From Circinella minor (taxonomy: Eukaryota > Mucoromycota > Mucoromycetes > Mucorales > Lichtheimiaceae): a DNA stretch of 64,000 nucleotides. The stretch is from assembly GCA_016758965.1 (NCBI GenBank), contig JAEPRB010000130.1, positions 1 to 64,000 on the forward strand, written 5' to 3'. The position numbers and the translations under genes are program-made. The notes under the pieces are model-generated. The model worked only from the letters and a program-made list of their open reading frames with translations, had not been told where the DNA came from and searched no databases. Positions 1-13,600 of the stretch are shown here, piece by piece (position 1 is the first letter of the stretch; each line of letters starts with the position of its first letter).

Positions 1-1721
1 GCATTAGGTCCTTTGGAATATAAATCTCAGTTGGTTTGACAATTGTTATATTATTGTTGATGTTGTTGAAATGAACGTGTGGTTTATGTTGCCTCACTTT
101 ATGTAAAAAGGTGTGTTCTGAAACTCGTTTAATGTTGTAATAAGTGTGACGTTTGGGAAACAAAAAAATCGAAGTGGCCCCAAAAGTTCATTGAACGTTA
201 ACTTCTTCTTTTCTTGATTGCTGTTCGCGATTGTTTCTGAAACACTAACTTGTTCTTTATTAGCACCCTTGTACTTTTCTTTATTGCTCGCCTTTTTTAA
301 TTCAATAGATGATGGTCTTTTAGTTTCTGGTAATATCAAAAGGATACTGAGCCAAACGCAAAGTGTAAATATGGATAAGAACCAAAATATACTTCTCCAT
401 TCAAACCCCTGATTCAAATATCCACCAATAATAGGACTATTCATTCATGTATATATTTAGCATATATATAAATATTATTTTTCTACCCTTCAAATGTATA
501 TAAAAAAAAGACTTACGAAACAGCAGGTCCAAGCAACACACCAGAAGTAAAGTATGAAAATGCACGACCCCGTTGATGTGGCTCAAATATGTCACTAGAT
601 ATTTAATAATACATTATAAGATTGTTAGTATAATATATACTATAAGAGTAGATTCTTTTTTAGATGGTTGTGAAATTATCATATCATACAGATAGTACAT
701 ACGCAATTGTTCCACCACCCATTCCCATCATCTATCAAAATATAATAGCCATTCAAGTTAGTTATTTTTGCTAAAAATACAAAACAGAACACGCCTCTAA
801 CAACAGATAGAAACACAGATAGTGTATTTATATATATAGACTAAGAAAACAAAAAAAAACACCTTACAGATGAACAACCCATTGCACTAATCGCTCGAGA
901 TGCAATAAACATGGTGATATTTACAGATACAGCACAACATATATTTCCAGCAAGACATATAAGAAATGAAATAAGATAAATAGGTCGACTTCCATAACGT
1001 ATACTTAACATGGTCCATAAAAGAGGAGAAAAGGCAGTAACAAAGACGAAAATACTGAGAGATGCGTTAATGGCAGTATCTGTTGTATTCAATCCTATCT
1101 GCATATCGACCACAGCTGGATACTATAATTATAATAAGTTAAAAAAATATAATAAGTAATTGTAACAAATGGCTGTTTTATATAGTAACAGCAGTAGACA
1201 ATAATACAGAAAAGAGAGTTGTTACGTACATAAATTGAAGTCGTAGCAGGACCCCTATTATTTTATAAGCAAGTAATTGTAGATATAAATGTTTTAGTAC
1301 TTGGTGTTATCACCATAATATTAAGCTGTTATGATTGTAGTTGAAAGAATAAATAAATAAAAATGACATACAATGCTGCGGCGAGAGCCACAATGGCAAG
1401 AATCGAAGATTTTTTAGGCATCGAATAATCTCTTGAATCAAGAATATGTTCTTTTTTATGAATGTTGATTAATTCAATACTATACCAAGGTTTTTCGCTT
1501 GTTGTTAAGGGTGGCTTTTTTATATCAATTGATTCTATATCAGAATCCATAAGCTGTTGTAATGGTTTTTTTATTTCTTTTTCATTGTTCTTTATTTTTT
1601 CTTCAACATTTTGCATAACTTGGATATTATTGTCACTGCTCCTAGTATATTGTATGTAATTATCTTCTGTAATCCCTGGTTCAGATATAGTAGTTATAGG
1701 TAAAGAATGATGTTGTGACAT
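1..1721 (-). CDS. MFS multidrug/H+ antiporter-like transporter (DHA1 type), 3' end beyond window
   Basis: Membrane transporter of the major facilitator superfamily, likely at the plasma membrane; substrate not predictable. Exons read on the minus strand: 1372-1721, 1230-1254 (25 nt), 868-1122, 703-731 (29 nt), 517-594, and 436 leftwards. Spliced, they give a polar N-terminal tail of about 105 residues, TM1, a GPATTSIYYPA segment, TM2-TM3 with the RYGSRPIY loop (the family's D/G-R-x-G-R/S loop), TM4 with SAMGCSSMMGMGGGTIAD, TM5 with GPAVSPIIGGYLNQ (the family C-type motif region), TM6, then a Lys-rich central loop near base 250. The frame stops at 94, probably past a splice site, so the C-terminal half should lie left of base 1 unless the gene is truncated. 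Intron phases agree across all exons seen. The start is the first Met, at 1721. Family call is firm; the subfamily is an inference. Confidence 0.85.
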
Positions 1722-4700
1722 AATTATATCTAAAAGAGATAAGGGAAAAAAAAACTTTGGAGAAAGTGTGGCTATAAAAACAAAATGAATATCAAAGCCA
1801 TATACGTAATAGGGGTGAAGTTGTTTTTAGGGAGATGACAATTACATTTTAGCCTGTGACATCTGGAACAAATAAAATTATGCTTCCTGCGGCTTATAAT
1901 ATGCAATGGAGGAACCCCATGCATTGCTTTTGTAATCATAACAATTGATATGAAATTAATAATTACAAAATAGTGTAAGTACTCTACAACAGCTTTCGTC
2001 TTTTGTATAGTTGCTACGTACTATTAACGTAGAATTTGGCTATAATTCTGGTATAACTATAGTATAACTTTTCTCTTTCAATTGTCTCTCATTTGCCCAG
2101 TGGCAAACAGAATTTCTGCCGAGCCCTTTTTTTTCATGCAGCTTTTTCGTACTATATATGTAAACCATGTTAATGATTTAATAAGCCTACTCTAACACAA
2201 GATTGAAATTCTTGTAGATATTTATATAATAATATTTCCCTTGCTAATTATTCTACTTGAAAAGGCCGCTTTTCTTGTTTATTAACTATATTGTTTTCTG
2301 TATGGGAGGTTGGTGGCATCCAAGTCTTTATTATCCAAGTCGCGTGTTCAAATGAATATATGTGCTTGGGGCCTCAAATTCAAATTATACATAGAAGGGA
2401 ATGTAGAAACAAAGCATTATACTACCGTATTTTTGAGAATTGAAACTAAGATTATTATTTTTTGTAGGTGAACCTGACATGGCTCTTGCCAAGTTGAGGT
2501 CGTGGGACGATTCGTAATAATTCTTGATAATTCTTGATAGTTCATTATTAAAAAAAAATGGATAGTAGGCGGGAATTGTGCCAGGATTGTGTCGTTCAGT
2601 GCCAGTTGTTACAACCATTCCGAAGGAGCCTCAGCCCCTTATTAACTATAATGGCATATGCATAAAATATTATCAATGAACAGATCGACAGCCCAGTGGG
2701 ACCAGTGAGGCTTATTTTTTAAATACGCCAAACTACATTTAAATCCCACGCTCTACAAGTACACTTGTTTATGGTAAATCAATCAATACATCTTTTTTTT
2801 TCATTATTATTAGAACAAAATTTATAAGAAGACAAGTAATATAAACGTAAGATCAATTAAACTATATTAAAGAGAAAAATATGCTGTTGCTACTGATCAT
2901 GTGCCAAAAAAAGTATTCGGACATAAAATATGTAAATGTATACAAAAAGAAAAATGATTTCTCGTTTATCGAAGCAAACTATAAATGTTGACATACTTGA
3001 TGTTGTGATCTCTCTTACCCCTGTTATACAGAAAGGCTTTTTTTAAGATTTGCACATTCCATTATGCAGTATAACATACAAGTGGTCTTTAAAAACAGGG
3101 GCGGCGAGATAATCCCAGAAAGAAAGATGCATAATTGCATGAAACTCTAGCATAAAATCTGTACCAATTTCTGAGTTTGCGGCCAAAATTGTTTGTAAAA
3201 TTAGTTTTACGTTTAAAAGATACTACGTACACTGTTATATTTGTCCAGCCTGTATAATATTTTAAGTATCATTCATCTTGTAGTTAAATAAAGAGCAACT
3301 TTTTTTTTCAAACGACAATGTTGATGTTCACGGTAGAAAAAGCTTTGTGGTCCAAAGTAATGATGGGTAGATGCATAAGCATTTACCCAGATTAATCTAT
3401 AATAATCCCAAAGCGGCAAAAAGAAGATTTCGGATGACAAAAAAATTCTTTCATTTTTGCTGGCATTAAGATGGCATACTTTTTAAGTTTGAGCAAATCT
3501 TCTCCTTTGTTTTGGTGTGTTTTATTATTGTCACGCATTTTTTATTTATTTTATCCTTACAGCGAAAAATTATACAATGAATCAACAGAATTCATCTTAT
3601 ATCAGATAAGCTGAACAATAATTCAGTGCGGAACCCCGTTAATTTCATATCCTTTAACTTTTACACGTTCATTAATTTTGGGGAATGGAAAAATTGACAT
3701 AATAGAATTTCATTTATTTCAATTTTATTGTAAGCAAGGGGTTGAAAACTTAATCGGAACCATATTGTGCATTTATGTATCTCTTTAATATACAGTGATG
3801 ATATATTAATTCTATTTTATTGTACGTATGAGTATTCTAGAAGAATAACTGTATACTAATAAAGTTTTTAGTCTAAGGATATTTGTCGGCCAAACATAAA
3901 ATACGCAACTCATGTGGATTTCAGCAGTTTGAGTTCTTAAAAATCCTTATTTCAATGAAGTCAACAGTGCTTAATTTGTACATGTTTCCTGAATGCAATT
4001 CTGTCAACTATTCGATATTTTTAAAAAATATTTTGTTAGTCCTCGTCATTTGAATAGTAAATAGAGCAGAAAAATAAAATAAAATGTTAAGATCATATTG
4101 GTGAAGAAGATGAAATAAGAATGTTTGGCTTTTTGTGAAACTATAGAAATTACATTGACCTGTATGTTGAGCAAGTTGTTATAGTATGATAATACCATAA
4201 GAAGACACATTGGATACAAACGAAGTTTGCTAATGATTAATCTTTAAATTCTGTAAAACATACGTATGTGACATAACCATGTTATAATCAACAAGGATGT
4301 GATAATTTATATATGTTTTCTTTGTAAAATAAAATATAGTTCAAATAAAAAGTATGATATGCACTCCCATGCTGCAAGGCATGGAATTTCTTTCACGTTT
4401 GATGTACATATCTACTATTTTATTTAGCATGCTGATGGAATAAGTAAATACGTATCATTCTAGATGGTATGTACATATTCAGTATCTGTTTATTATTCAT
4501 CTGCCATCGAAAGACATGAGTATGTCCGAGTCTCGATGATTTTCATATCTCCCTTAATTTCAAGAAAAAAAATCGAAAATGTAACTTTGAAATTAATGGG
4601 GTTCCACTGCTGTAAATATGGAAGTGAGAAAGATAGCACTAAAGTGCTCATATATAGCGTTCAACGAACAAGTGAGTTCTTATCGATTGGTTTTGTTACA

Positions 4701-7487
4701 TCTTTTATCAGAAGCCCTTGTCCCATATCCACTCTCTATGTACAATCAACCCCCGTTTTTGCACCTCCCACTTTTGCAAATCTCTCAGTTATACACCCTT
4801 TGTTTTTGTAAATGTTAGAATACTTAATAAAATCGCAACTTGTAACTTGCATCGAGGATTTTTGGGCGAGTTGCGTTAATCGAGAGTAAACTATACTATA
4901 CGTAATCTAATGATTGTGTAGCATTTTCTTATGAATCCTTATCTAAATAGGGAAATGTCAAAATGTCAGCAAAGCATAATTGATGAGATGCCGTATTTAA
5001 TTATTCATATTAAGTCTCGCTTATTGCAAGTCTTCGGTTCTGCAACAAAAAACCAGGAAATCTCAGGTGTGCAAAACTCGGGGGTTGACTGTATTTAATG
5101 AGGGTTCCATTTCTCCATCTTTTTCCTTTTCCTTTCTCTTTTTGTGACATTGTTCCTTCACTACTTTCTCTTTTACCTTAGTCAACCCCTACTTCATCCC
5201 CTTCATCGATATATATGTACTGTCGTTTTCAGTACACCTTTTTTCTGATGCCCTGCAGGTTTTTCAGTACCTCTCTTTGTAAGCAGACGAGAGCAAAAAG
5301 CTGCAATTAGCGCGTGTTCAATTTAATTTCGTCATTAATAAAATAACTTATTTTATGAGGGCATCAATTTGTATCTTGTTCTACTGAACTAGAAGTTCAC
5401 TTACTGGGAGTTACTATATATATACATATATACTTACACAGAAGATATAGTTTATATGATGTGCTAGGTACAAATAATGATGGACGGGGATCTTGTTAGA
5501 ACTTTAATACCTGTTTTAAGGTACGTATATATGTATCAAAATCTAATATTTGATAAACTCTTTTCAAGAGGCTAAAACCTCATGATTTTAGAGACCCCTA
5601 TATGGATTTTTTTTAAAATAGTTTCCAAGAATAATTAAGCTATGATAGGATGTCATTTCCAATATATAAGAAGTATTATGTATACGTACGTAAATGTTTA
5701 AAACAAGATTTATTAGTTACAAAGGTTATACAAAAGCACTATATTTTACTTCTAATATTAGAGTATAAAATTATAATGCTTATATGTAGAGTGCTGCAAT
5801 ATGTCTATATGTTCATATTTTTATATGTAATTTTAGAACCGAGGTATTTCCCTCACAGAACGAAAAAAAGCTTACATATTTTAAAGTTGTATATAATGAA
5901 TATGATAAGCTGATCAAAAGACACATGGAAAATAATAAGTCATATACTATTATAGTATGTATATTGTATTGTATACATGTTATAATATTGTAGTTCATGA
6001 AAATTTTTCTTGTAAAGGGACATGATGGCCTTTCATTATTTGTTCTTTAAAGCCCTGTTTCTTTTCTTTTCATAGCCAATTTCTTTCCGCTTATTAGGAT
6101 AATAATAATACTTCCTAAAATCAAAATAACGACTGCACCACAAAAAGTGTAAAGAATGCCACGAAGTAATACTCTTCTTAATATCGAAAGCAATCAAAGA
6201 GCCTATACCAGTCATAATAAAATGAAAAAGGTTGCTACGTATATGTTGAATAAAAAAAAAAGAGTGAAGCAAAGTCATTTTTTTTTTACAAATAATATAA
6301 TTTAATAAATAATGAGAATTACTACGGGCACCATAAAGGTGTACGCTAGTATCACTATATTTAGTGCGCTACGTGCGTTCATACGTAGTCAAACTTTGCT
6401 CTTTGACCTAATAAAAATCACAATCGTAATAAATTGTGTTCTTACTTCAAGGTTTTGCTGAATTTTTGCTTTGTTGAGATATATGTAGTAATTGATTATC
6501 TAAATCATATTCTGGACAATAGTTCATACGTAAATATCGAATGACAACAATAAACAATGTAATCCATTTTAATATATAGAGTATAGTAACGACGATGACA
6601 TCCAGTGATAGTTTCCGTTTCACAAAAAAAAAGAAGCGTTTTGTAAAAGCATATTTCATTATTTACGTATCAATATAACAAGAATTACAACCTATCAATA
6701 TTTATTTTACTATATTATGGAACATTGTACGTAATTTCCTTTCGCTCCGTTTGCGACTCTTTAAAAATAATGGTGTCAAGTAACTTAATCATATTATTCG
6801 TAACACGAAAAAAATGAGTTTTATAACATGTCATGGTAATTTCTAAGCATCTATTTATTTTTATTTCAAATACTAAACGAAAAAATAATTCATAACTTCT
6901 TGAGGATTTTATCAGATCCGTCAGACAATGGTTTTTTTATATACATATGAAATAAAGGGCACTCAAGTTATTGGTGATGTTTCACCATACGCTTTAATTG
7001 TCAATTTCCAGAAATGGTAATTTCATTTAGGTAGGTAAGGGGTTTGGATGCTATCATTGACTCAATCTGTTTCCCGTCATTAGCCAATTGATTCAAGCAT
7101 TAATGGTAGAAGAAATAATCTTATCGTATACATGACTATGACAATAATAATTGGTTATCACTTCACTGAATCTTCCAACTTTCTTTTGTGTTTTGCCGTA
7201 ACAAGAATAATATTAATAACCAACTTCATGGAAATTGATGGGACATCGGAACTTACATATGATCTTAATGACTCATACATACATAACTTTCAGCATTATT
7301 GTTGTTGAGGTTCAGTGTTCTTGGAAAAGAAATAATGCGAATTTGAGGAGAGAGGGTTGAACAGGTGACCCTTATCAATAAAACTCAGTTATGGGTGTTG
7401 CCTAGACAAATTTGCTTTTTTTTTTACTCTCTCTTTCGCACTCACACTTTACCTTTTATTTTACTTCTATCAAAAAATCAAACGATT
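1722..7487. other. Long gene-poor intergenic region (5.8 kb)
   Basis: No gene that I can support. The open frames here are short, AT-rich and without recognisable domains; the longest (2385-2618 minus and 4464-4811 plus) have no splice-supported extension. The stretch holds one inverted-repeat element at 4743-5091, listed separately. It contains the promoter of the MFS gene (just right of 1721) and the 5' leader of the FYVE gene (just left of 7488). I saw no tRNA with convincing A and B boxes. Confidence 0.6.
4743..5091. mobile_element. MITE-like element with TA target duplication (Tc1/mariner-pogo type ends)
   Basis: The left end reads TA then CAATCAACCCCCG..TTTTGCAC (4741 onward). The right end, read in reverse complement from 5093, gives TA then CAGTCAACCCCCGAGTTTTGCAC. 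The two ends form an imperfect terminal inverted repeat of about 25 bp, and each is directly bordered by TA, as expected for Tc1/mariner/pogo transposases. The 349-bp body has no transposase frame, so this would be a non-autonomous copy. What is seen: the paired ends and the TA flanks. What is inferred: the superfamily. Confidence 0.7.
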
Positions 7488-10476
7488 ATGCAACAACTCG
7501 ATGACCGTCAAACGTTTTTACTTCCTCGCCCTGTATGGGTCAATGATATTGATGTCACTAATTGTATTTCTTGTAATGCTACATTCGGTCCATTAAGACG
7601 AAGGGTAATGTTTCTTAAATATTTTTATTTAATTTAGTTTTTTTTTTTTTCTTTTAAATTTTCATAATGCCAACTGATATGATATATTATACTAAAAGGT
7701 GGACAAGTTTTCTTTCTTTTTGTTTCTTTAATAAAAAAAAAAAATCCCGCAGCATCATTGTAGGCATTGGTAAAAAGAAAAAAAAAAGAAATATATAATT
7801 TAAACAAACTATTTCAATTCATTCCGGGTGTTTATATATACGTATTTATGGAACAACTAATATAAGCATTTTTTTTTTTTTTACCTTTATGTTTCTTTTT
7901 CTCTTTATAAAGTGGAAATATCTTTTGTCATGAATGTTCGTCAAAAAGCGTTCCTTTACCTCAGCTAGGTTATGGATCCAAACCTGTTCGAGTATGTAAA
8001 GGATGTTTTGAAGTAGCTTATCTAGTGACATATGTTATTGATGATGACCATGGATTATCGACCCAGGTATGATATATAAATGAGATATATAGTTTTCGTT
8101 GTTATTTGGTTTTTTTTTTTTTTTTTTTTGGTTACTGATAAGAAGCTTGTGGGGTAAAACTTGTTTCACTAAACCATATAGATTCATGGGACACGAGGTC
8201 TTTTAGAATTAATCGAAAAAGATAATGGTAAAAAACAACAATACATTTATGAATGGAGGAGGACGAGGAGAGAGATGGAAAAGAAGAAAACGAACAAATA
8301 AGAATAATGACTGATAAATTTATTTTAGAACATGATTTACAAAAAGTGGTGATGTATGGTGGTATTGATGCTTTGATTTGGTTATGTCGATCATCTACCA
8401 GTGTTCAAATACATTATCTTGCTACAACTATTCTTGCCATTCTTGCTGAGAAAGAATCAATACGGCCTGTCATTATTACTAAATGGGCATTGCCCCCTCT
8501 TTTACATTTGATTGAATTTTATGTTTATTATGACACCAATACAAAGAAAAAGAAAAATTTAAAACAACAACAACCAATAGTCGAAGATGATACACCACCA
8601 GAACAAGAAGTTATTCTTGAAATTGTTATTAATTGCACACATGTATTTTATCAATTATCACGAGCGGGGATATTAAGTCAATCTAATATCATTGATGATG
8701 GTGTATTATTTACATTATTGACATTAGCAGCATATGATCCGGCAGTTGAGCGACAATTACAAGTACAGCAACAAGAAGCGATTATGGAGAATGGGAATAG
8801 ATCAATAGACCGACAACAAAGTCAAGAAGATGAAGAGGAACAGGAGGAAGTTGAAAGAAATGAAACTGATCTTCGTGTGGAAGAAGAAGAAGGGCAAGAA
8901 CAAGGACAGGGACAAGAGTTAGCAGAACAGATAAAGGATCGAATCCGAATTATTCAAAGTTTGGCATCGAAGGCTATTTCTGCCATTAGTGCATCTGTAT
9001 CCAATCAACCTAGTATCATTGAATTAATAAGAGGAACGGATAAGTTTGCTTATTTATTACGGTCAACAAATGGTGAAGTACGAAAATATATGGCAAAAAC
9101 AATTGCTTATCTATCATTGCGTAACGGTAAGAATTCTGTCCTGGTTTGTAATTCGTGTGTAATGTGTATATTTGTGTACTCTTAAACCAACTCTCTTTTT
9201 TTTTTTTTTTTTTTTTTGCGGTTTTTGGTTTATAAAATAATCATTATTTTAGACAAGTATAAACCTGCTTTATTAGGAGGTGATGTTGCTCGTGCTTTGG
9301 TATCCATTATTGCTCTATTACCACAACTAGATGAGAATGATGAAGATGATGATGATGATGAGCAAAGACAACAAGATTTAAATTATTATCTATCACGAAA
9401 TGATGTGGATGAAGAACAATACAATCCAATTAATCCATCCGCTATTTCTCATGCTTGTTGTGCACTTGCAAATTTCGCTACAAATTGTAAGCTACTTTTT
9501 TTTCCTGGTTTTCTTTAATTTTTGAAAGTGATCCTATTCAAAGATTGTTTTCTAACATACATATGGGTCATCGGGCTTCCTGGAATTATTGACAAATAGA
9601 TGAATCACAAAGTAATTTAATATCACAACCTCATTTACTCAAGTATATTTGTAATGTACCTACTGCACTACAGGGTCATACTGAAGTTCATCGTCATGTT
9701 GCTCGTTGCTTGGCAAATTTTGCTCTATATGGTAAAATATATATCAACATCATATTTTTTTTGTATCCATGTGTATAAAAAAAACTAAAATGTTTTCTTC
9801 TTCTCTATGAATAGGTGAAAATAGTAGTGTGATGCTAAATTATTCACTTGGAAACGACAACGATGGCAACCACAATAATAATAATACTAACACTCGACAT
9901 GCATATAATATTCTTCCCACATTATTGGCTATGGGTCAAAGCGCAAATTCTACGCCTGATATACAGCGACATATTGTTCGTGCAATCGATAATTTGAGTT
10001 CACAAGGTATTTTTTATTATTTACAATAATTACGATGGTGATGATTTCTATGGTGATAACGTCTATAAAATTTGAGACATAATACTAATATAAATATACA
10101 TATAGTATCAGATGGTGAACGATGGCGATATTTATTTAATAATGCACATGAATTTATAATAAGAATTTTGGAAGAAAGCCAAGATCCAGATACCCTTAAA
10201 CGAGCACAAAGTATTCATGATAAATCTGATAAGATTGGTGGTAATGATAGTGGTGCTAGTACTTCTCTTCCTATTACAAACGGTGAAGAAAAATTAATCA
10301 ATAAGAACGATAATGGTGATAATAGCCATAATGACCATTATAATGATGAGACAACTAGTACTACAACAACGACTACTACCACTAAAAAGAAAAATAAAAA
10401 GAAAAACAAGAAAAAGAACAATGTCAATAATAATACCCCAGATCAACAGCAGCAAGAAACTGAAGACAGTTGTTGA
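7488..10476 (+). CDS. FYVE zinc-finger protein with armadillo-like repeats
   Basis: Probable PI3P-binding endosomal protein, about 701 aa. Exons: 7488-7604, 7753-7769 (17 nt), 7913-8066, 8182-8227, 8284-9126, 9253-9486, 9600-9731, 9815-10006, 10106-10476. The FYVE finger occupies residues about 20-75: a CISC pair, then RRRHHCRHCG, FCHEC and RVCKGC, i.e. the R(R/K)HHCR basic patch and eight Cys/His ligands. The remainder is helical with armadillo-like segments (for example GGIDALIWLCRSS, VHRHVARCLANFALY), broken by acidic Gln/Glu-rich loops near 8740-8930 and 9340-9370. The tail is rich in Thr, Lys and Asn. The exon 4/5 junction is uncertain: reading straight on at 8228-8283 shifts frame, while removing it as a 56-nt GTAAAA..AAAAG intron restores phase for all later exons. 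The gene is convergent with CYC8. Confidence 0.85.
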
Positions 10477-10745
10477 TATCATTGAAGACATTAGATTTTT
10501 ATTTTTATTTTATATTTCTCAAACAATATATATATAAATCCAAACAACTAGCCATTTGTAGATGTAAAAACAAAATCCCCAAATTATATTCCCTTCCTCA
10601 CTCGCTAGTATTGCCTAACAGTTATAACAAGCAGCAATATACAAATTTGAAAAAGAAAAGAAAAGAAAAAAAAATATACAATGATAATATTATAAAAACA
10701 AAGGTGTGTGTGTACAAAAATTTAAAGCGGTAAATGGATTATTTT

Positions 10746-13600
10746 TTAAGCTGAAGGAGTAACAGATGTTGGGTGATTTGTTATTGTAGTTACAGCAGTC
10801 GTTGTTGAAGAAGGTGGACTAGGTCTTGTAGTTGTTGTAACAGGAGGAAGGGTAACATTATTATCGGTGTTATTATTGGCTGATGGTGATATACTCGTTG
10901 CTGTTGTAGTAGCAGCAGCAGCAGTAGTAGTAGTAGTTATGGCAGTAGTGCTAAGTGGAGGGGTATGTTTATTGTTATCTTCATTTTTAGTATGTGAATT
11001 GTTGGCCTCTGGTCGCTGTTTTTTACTGCTGTGATTTTCCTGCTTCTGATCTTCTTCCCGGTCTTCGTTTGAGAATGACATTCGTTTTCGTTTAGAGGAT
11101 TCCTCTTCTCTTTTAACAGTAATCTCCATATTTGGTGTCGGTGAAGATGGAAGGGAAATGGGTGATTTTCTTCCTTGTGATTGTTGTTGTTGGTGGTGAT
11201 GAGTAGAAGGTAGAGGTAAAGCAGGTGGCGGTGACCATCTTCTGGCTGTAGCTGATGTAGGTGTATGGTTTCCAATTTCTGGTGAATTTTCTCTCACTTT
11301 CATTTCTGGAACAGTTCTATGACTCGTAATAGGTGGGCGCTTTTCCTTGTCGTTGTTGGAGCTATTATTGTTATTATTACTATTAGACATAGCATAATGT
11401 TGATGGTGTTGTGATATTGTCGAGGGGGGAGAGCCGGAACGAAGATATGAAGAAGGTGGAGGCGGCGGTGGTGCTTGTTGATGATCCATAGGTCCTCCAT
11501 TGACATCATTATTTGTTGTATTATTTGGGAGAGCAGCAGCACCAGCAGTAACAGGAGGCGGTGGTGAATTAGATGCAGCACGGCTACTTTGATATTGGTA
11601 GGGGTTTGTTACATCTTGAGGCATTGGTGTTTTTGAAGCCAAAGACGTTGACTGTTGATTATTTCTACTAATAGTAAACAGTTGTACAAATAAGCCATTA
11701 TTATACGTTTATATGTGTCGTATTGTCCCCCCCCCCTTCTCTCTCTCCTTTGCAAATGTTAATAATGGTGATTTTTTCTTCTTACCCATTTGTTGATCTA
11801 TGTTGTCCCATTTGTAAACATTCAATACGTTGTCGAATAAGCTTATTATTTTGATCTAACTCTGCTGCTCGTTTATATGCATCCAAAGCATCTTGCACTT
11901 GGTTCGTACTCGATTCATAAAGAATTCCTAAATTAAGCCACACTTCACTCATTCCTGGACTAATTCTGATAGCACGATTATAAGCATCTAATGCATCATG
12001 ATGCTAATTTTGTACATACATAATAAAGCAAGAAAAAAAAACGCGAAAAAGGATCAGTATATGTCGTCATTAATCATCAATGGTGCCATGGTAGTACCCT
12101 CCTTTTATTTTATTTTGAACACTGAAATATGCTGTGTAATGTTGATCTTTCCCCCATTTTCTAAACATATATTTATTTACCTGATTAATTTTGTAGTACA
12201 AAACACCAATGGAACACCAAAATGCTGGATTTCGAGCATCTCGGTAAACCGCTTGTTGATATGCCTCATAGGCTTTATGATAGTTAGTTTCTGCAATATA
12301 ACAACGCCCTAAAAAATACCACGACTGCGCATCATTACTATCAGCCTTGAGTGATCTTGTCAAACATTCGATCGCATGTGATTTACTTGTAAACGATGTG
12401 TCATGTTGATAAAATAACCAACCATATTGTTGTAACACTTTGGCATCATCTGGTTTTTCAGCCAATACACGTTCATACGCTTCTTTTGCTCTTTCATACT
12501 CATGTTGTTGTTCATAAACATGACCTGTTTGATACCAAATATCTACTTCTGTTAAAGGTCTTGGGGGATTATGTAAAATTGATCGAAAACATTGTAAACT
12601 GAGATCATATTTTTGTTGCTGTTTGTATATGATCCCTAGACGGAAATAAATTTCATTGACTTTTTCAAATTCTGGATCCATTCGAATAACGGCAGAAAAG
12701 GCTTCTTCAGCATGTTCCAATGATCCATAACGATCATATAATATACCAATCCCGTACCAAAGTTTTGGATCCTATATTTATTTATTTAATTTTGATGATT
12801 GTATATCAAAATATTGTTAATAAATATTCAAAAGATATAAGAGTGATAATAAAAAGAAGAATAAAAGGGAGAAATAATCGGGGAGGGGAAATCAGAGATA
12901 AGAGATCAAGTTGTCATGAATAAACGAGAAAAACAATATATGAACATGTGGGTATCACAGTTTTATGCTGTGCTGCAAAAATCAAAAGTGGGAGGAACAA
13001 ACAGAAGAGAAGAAAGAGGCGGAGGGATATAAATTTTTTATTTCACAGTTATATGTACCTTTGGATTTTCCAAATATCTTAGTGCTTGTTGATAAGCATG
13101 ATAAGCATCATGTAAAGCTTCCATCATTAAATGACAATGCCCTAAAGCACTCCATACTTCACCATTGTTATCTTGAATTGTTAATACCCGTTTAAAATAT
13201 TTGACAGCTCTTTCTAATTGATCTTGATTTCGGTATAATGAGGCAATACGAAATAATGCGTTGACTGAACTCGTATTATGTTTTAGGGCTGATTTGTAAA
13301 ACGTCATGGCACGGGTCCAGTCCATCATCATTTCCGCCAAGTTTCCTTTTTGTTTTTATATAAAGTAATTACAATAAAAATAATAGTATATGTTAAATAA
13401 GTCAAGTATTAAGTTATCAATATTTTATAGTACATCATTTATAGCTGAACCGAAGGTAGTCTTAAAAAAATTCGATACTCGTTCCCTCTTTCCACACACA
13501 CACAGAGTAAGTGTATTAATCCAATCCGAAATTTTACTAAAGTACCTAACGTTATCCAAGTATGTTCATTAATTGACGTAAGTCGATCAGCTACAGACAT
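10746..13600 (-). CDS. CYC8: Cyc8/Ssn6 TPR transcriptional corepressor
   Basis: Homologue of the TPR subunit of the Tup1-Cyc8 general corepressor, which bridges DNA-bound repressors to Tup1 in the nucleus. Exons on the minus strand: 13546-13600, 13059-13345, 12181-12771, 11786-12003, 10746-11667; 690 aa, all phases consistent. Residues 1 to about 375 are tandem TPRs. Segments such as EIYFRLGIIYKQQQKY, DIWYQTGHVYEQQHEYERA and NPAFWCSIGVLYYKINQ match the yeast Cyc8 repeat core closely. The C-terminal 310 residues are low complexity: Pro, Ser, Asn, Thr, Gln and His runs with Lys-rich patches. That is typical for the family, although the C-terminus is shorter than the Gln-rich tail of yeast. The start MSVADRLTSINEH at 13600 directly precedes the first TPR helix. 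The 3' end is 269 bases from the end of the convergent FYVE gene. Confidence 0.95.

Noticed and set aside
2281..2760. Possible tRNA-like or repeat segment near the left end
   Set aside because: No cloverleaf with acceptable A and B boxes could be formed and no paired repeat end was found.
8198..8286. Alternative intron GTCTTTTAG...GAAG in the FYVE gene
   Set aside because: It keeps frame but has a weak donor and removes a protein-like LLELIEKD segment; the 8228-8283 intron keeps it and uses a better donor.
10937..11581. His/Leu-rich minus-strand frames inside CYC8
   Set aside because: Frame shadows of the CYC8 low-complexity tail, without independent splice sites or domains.
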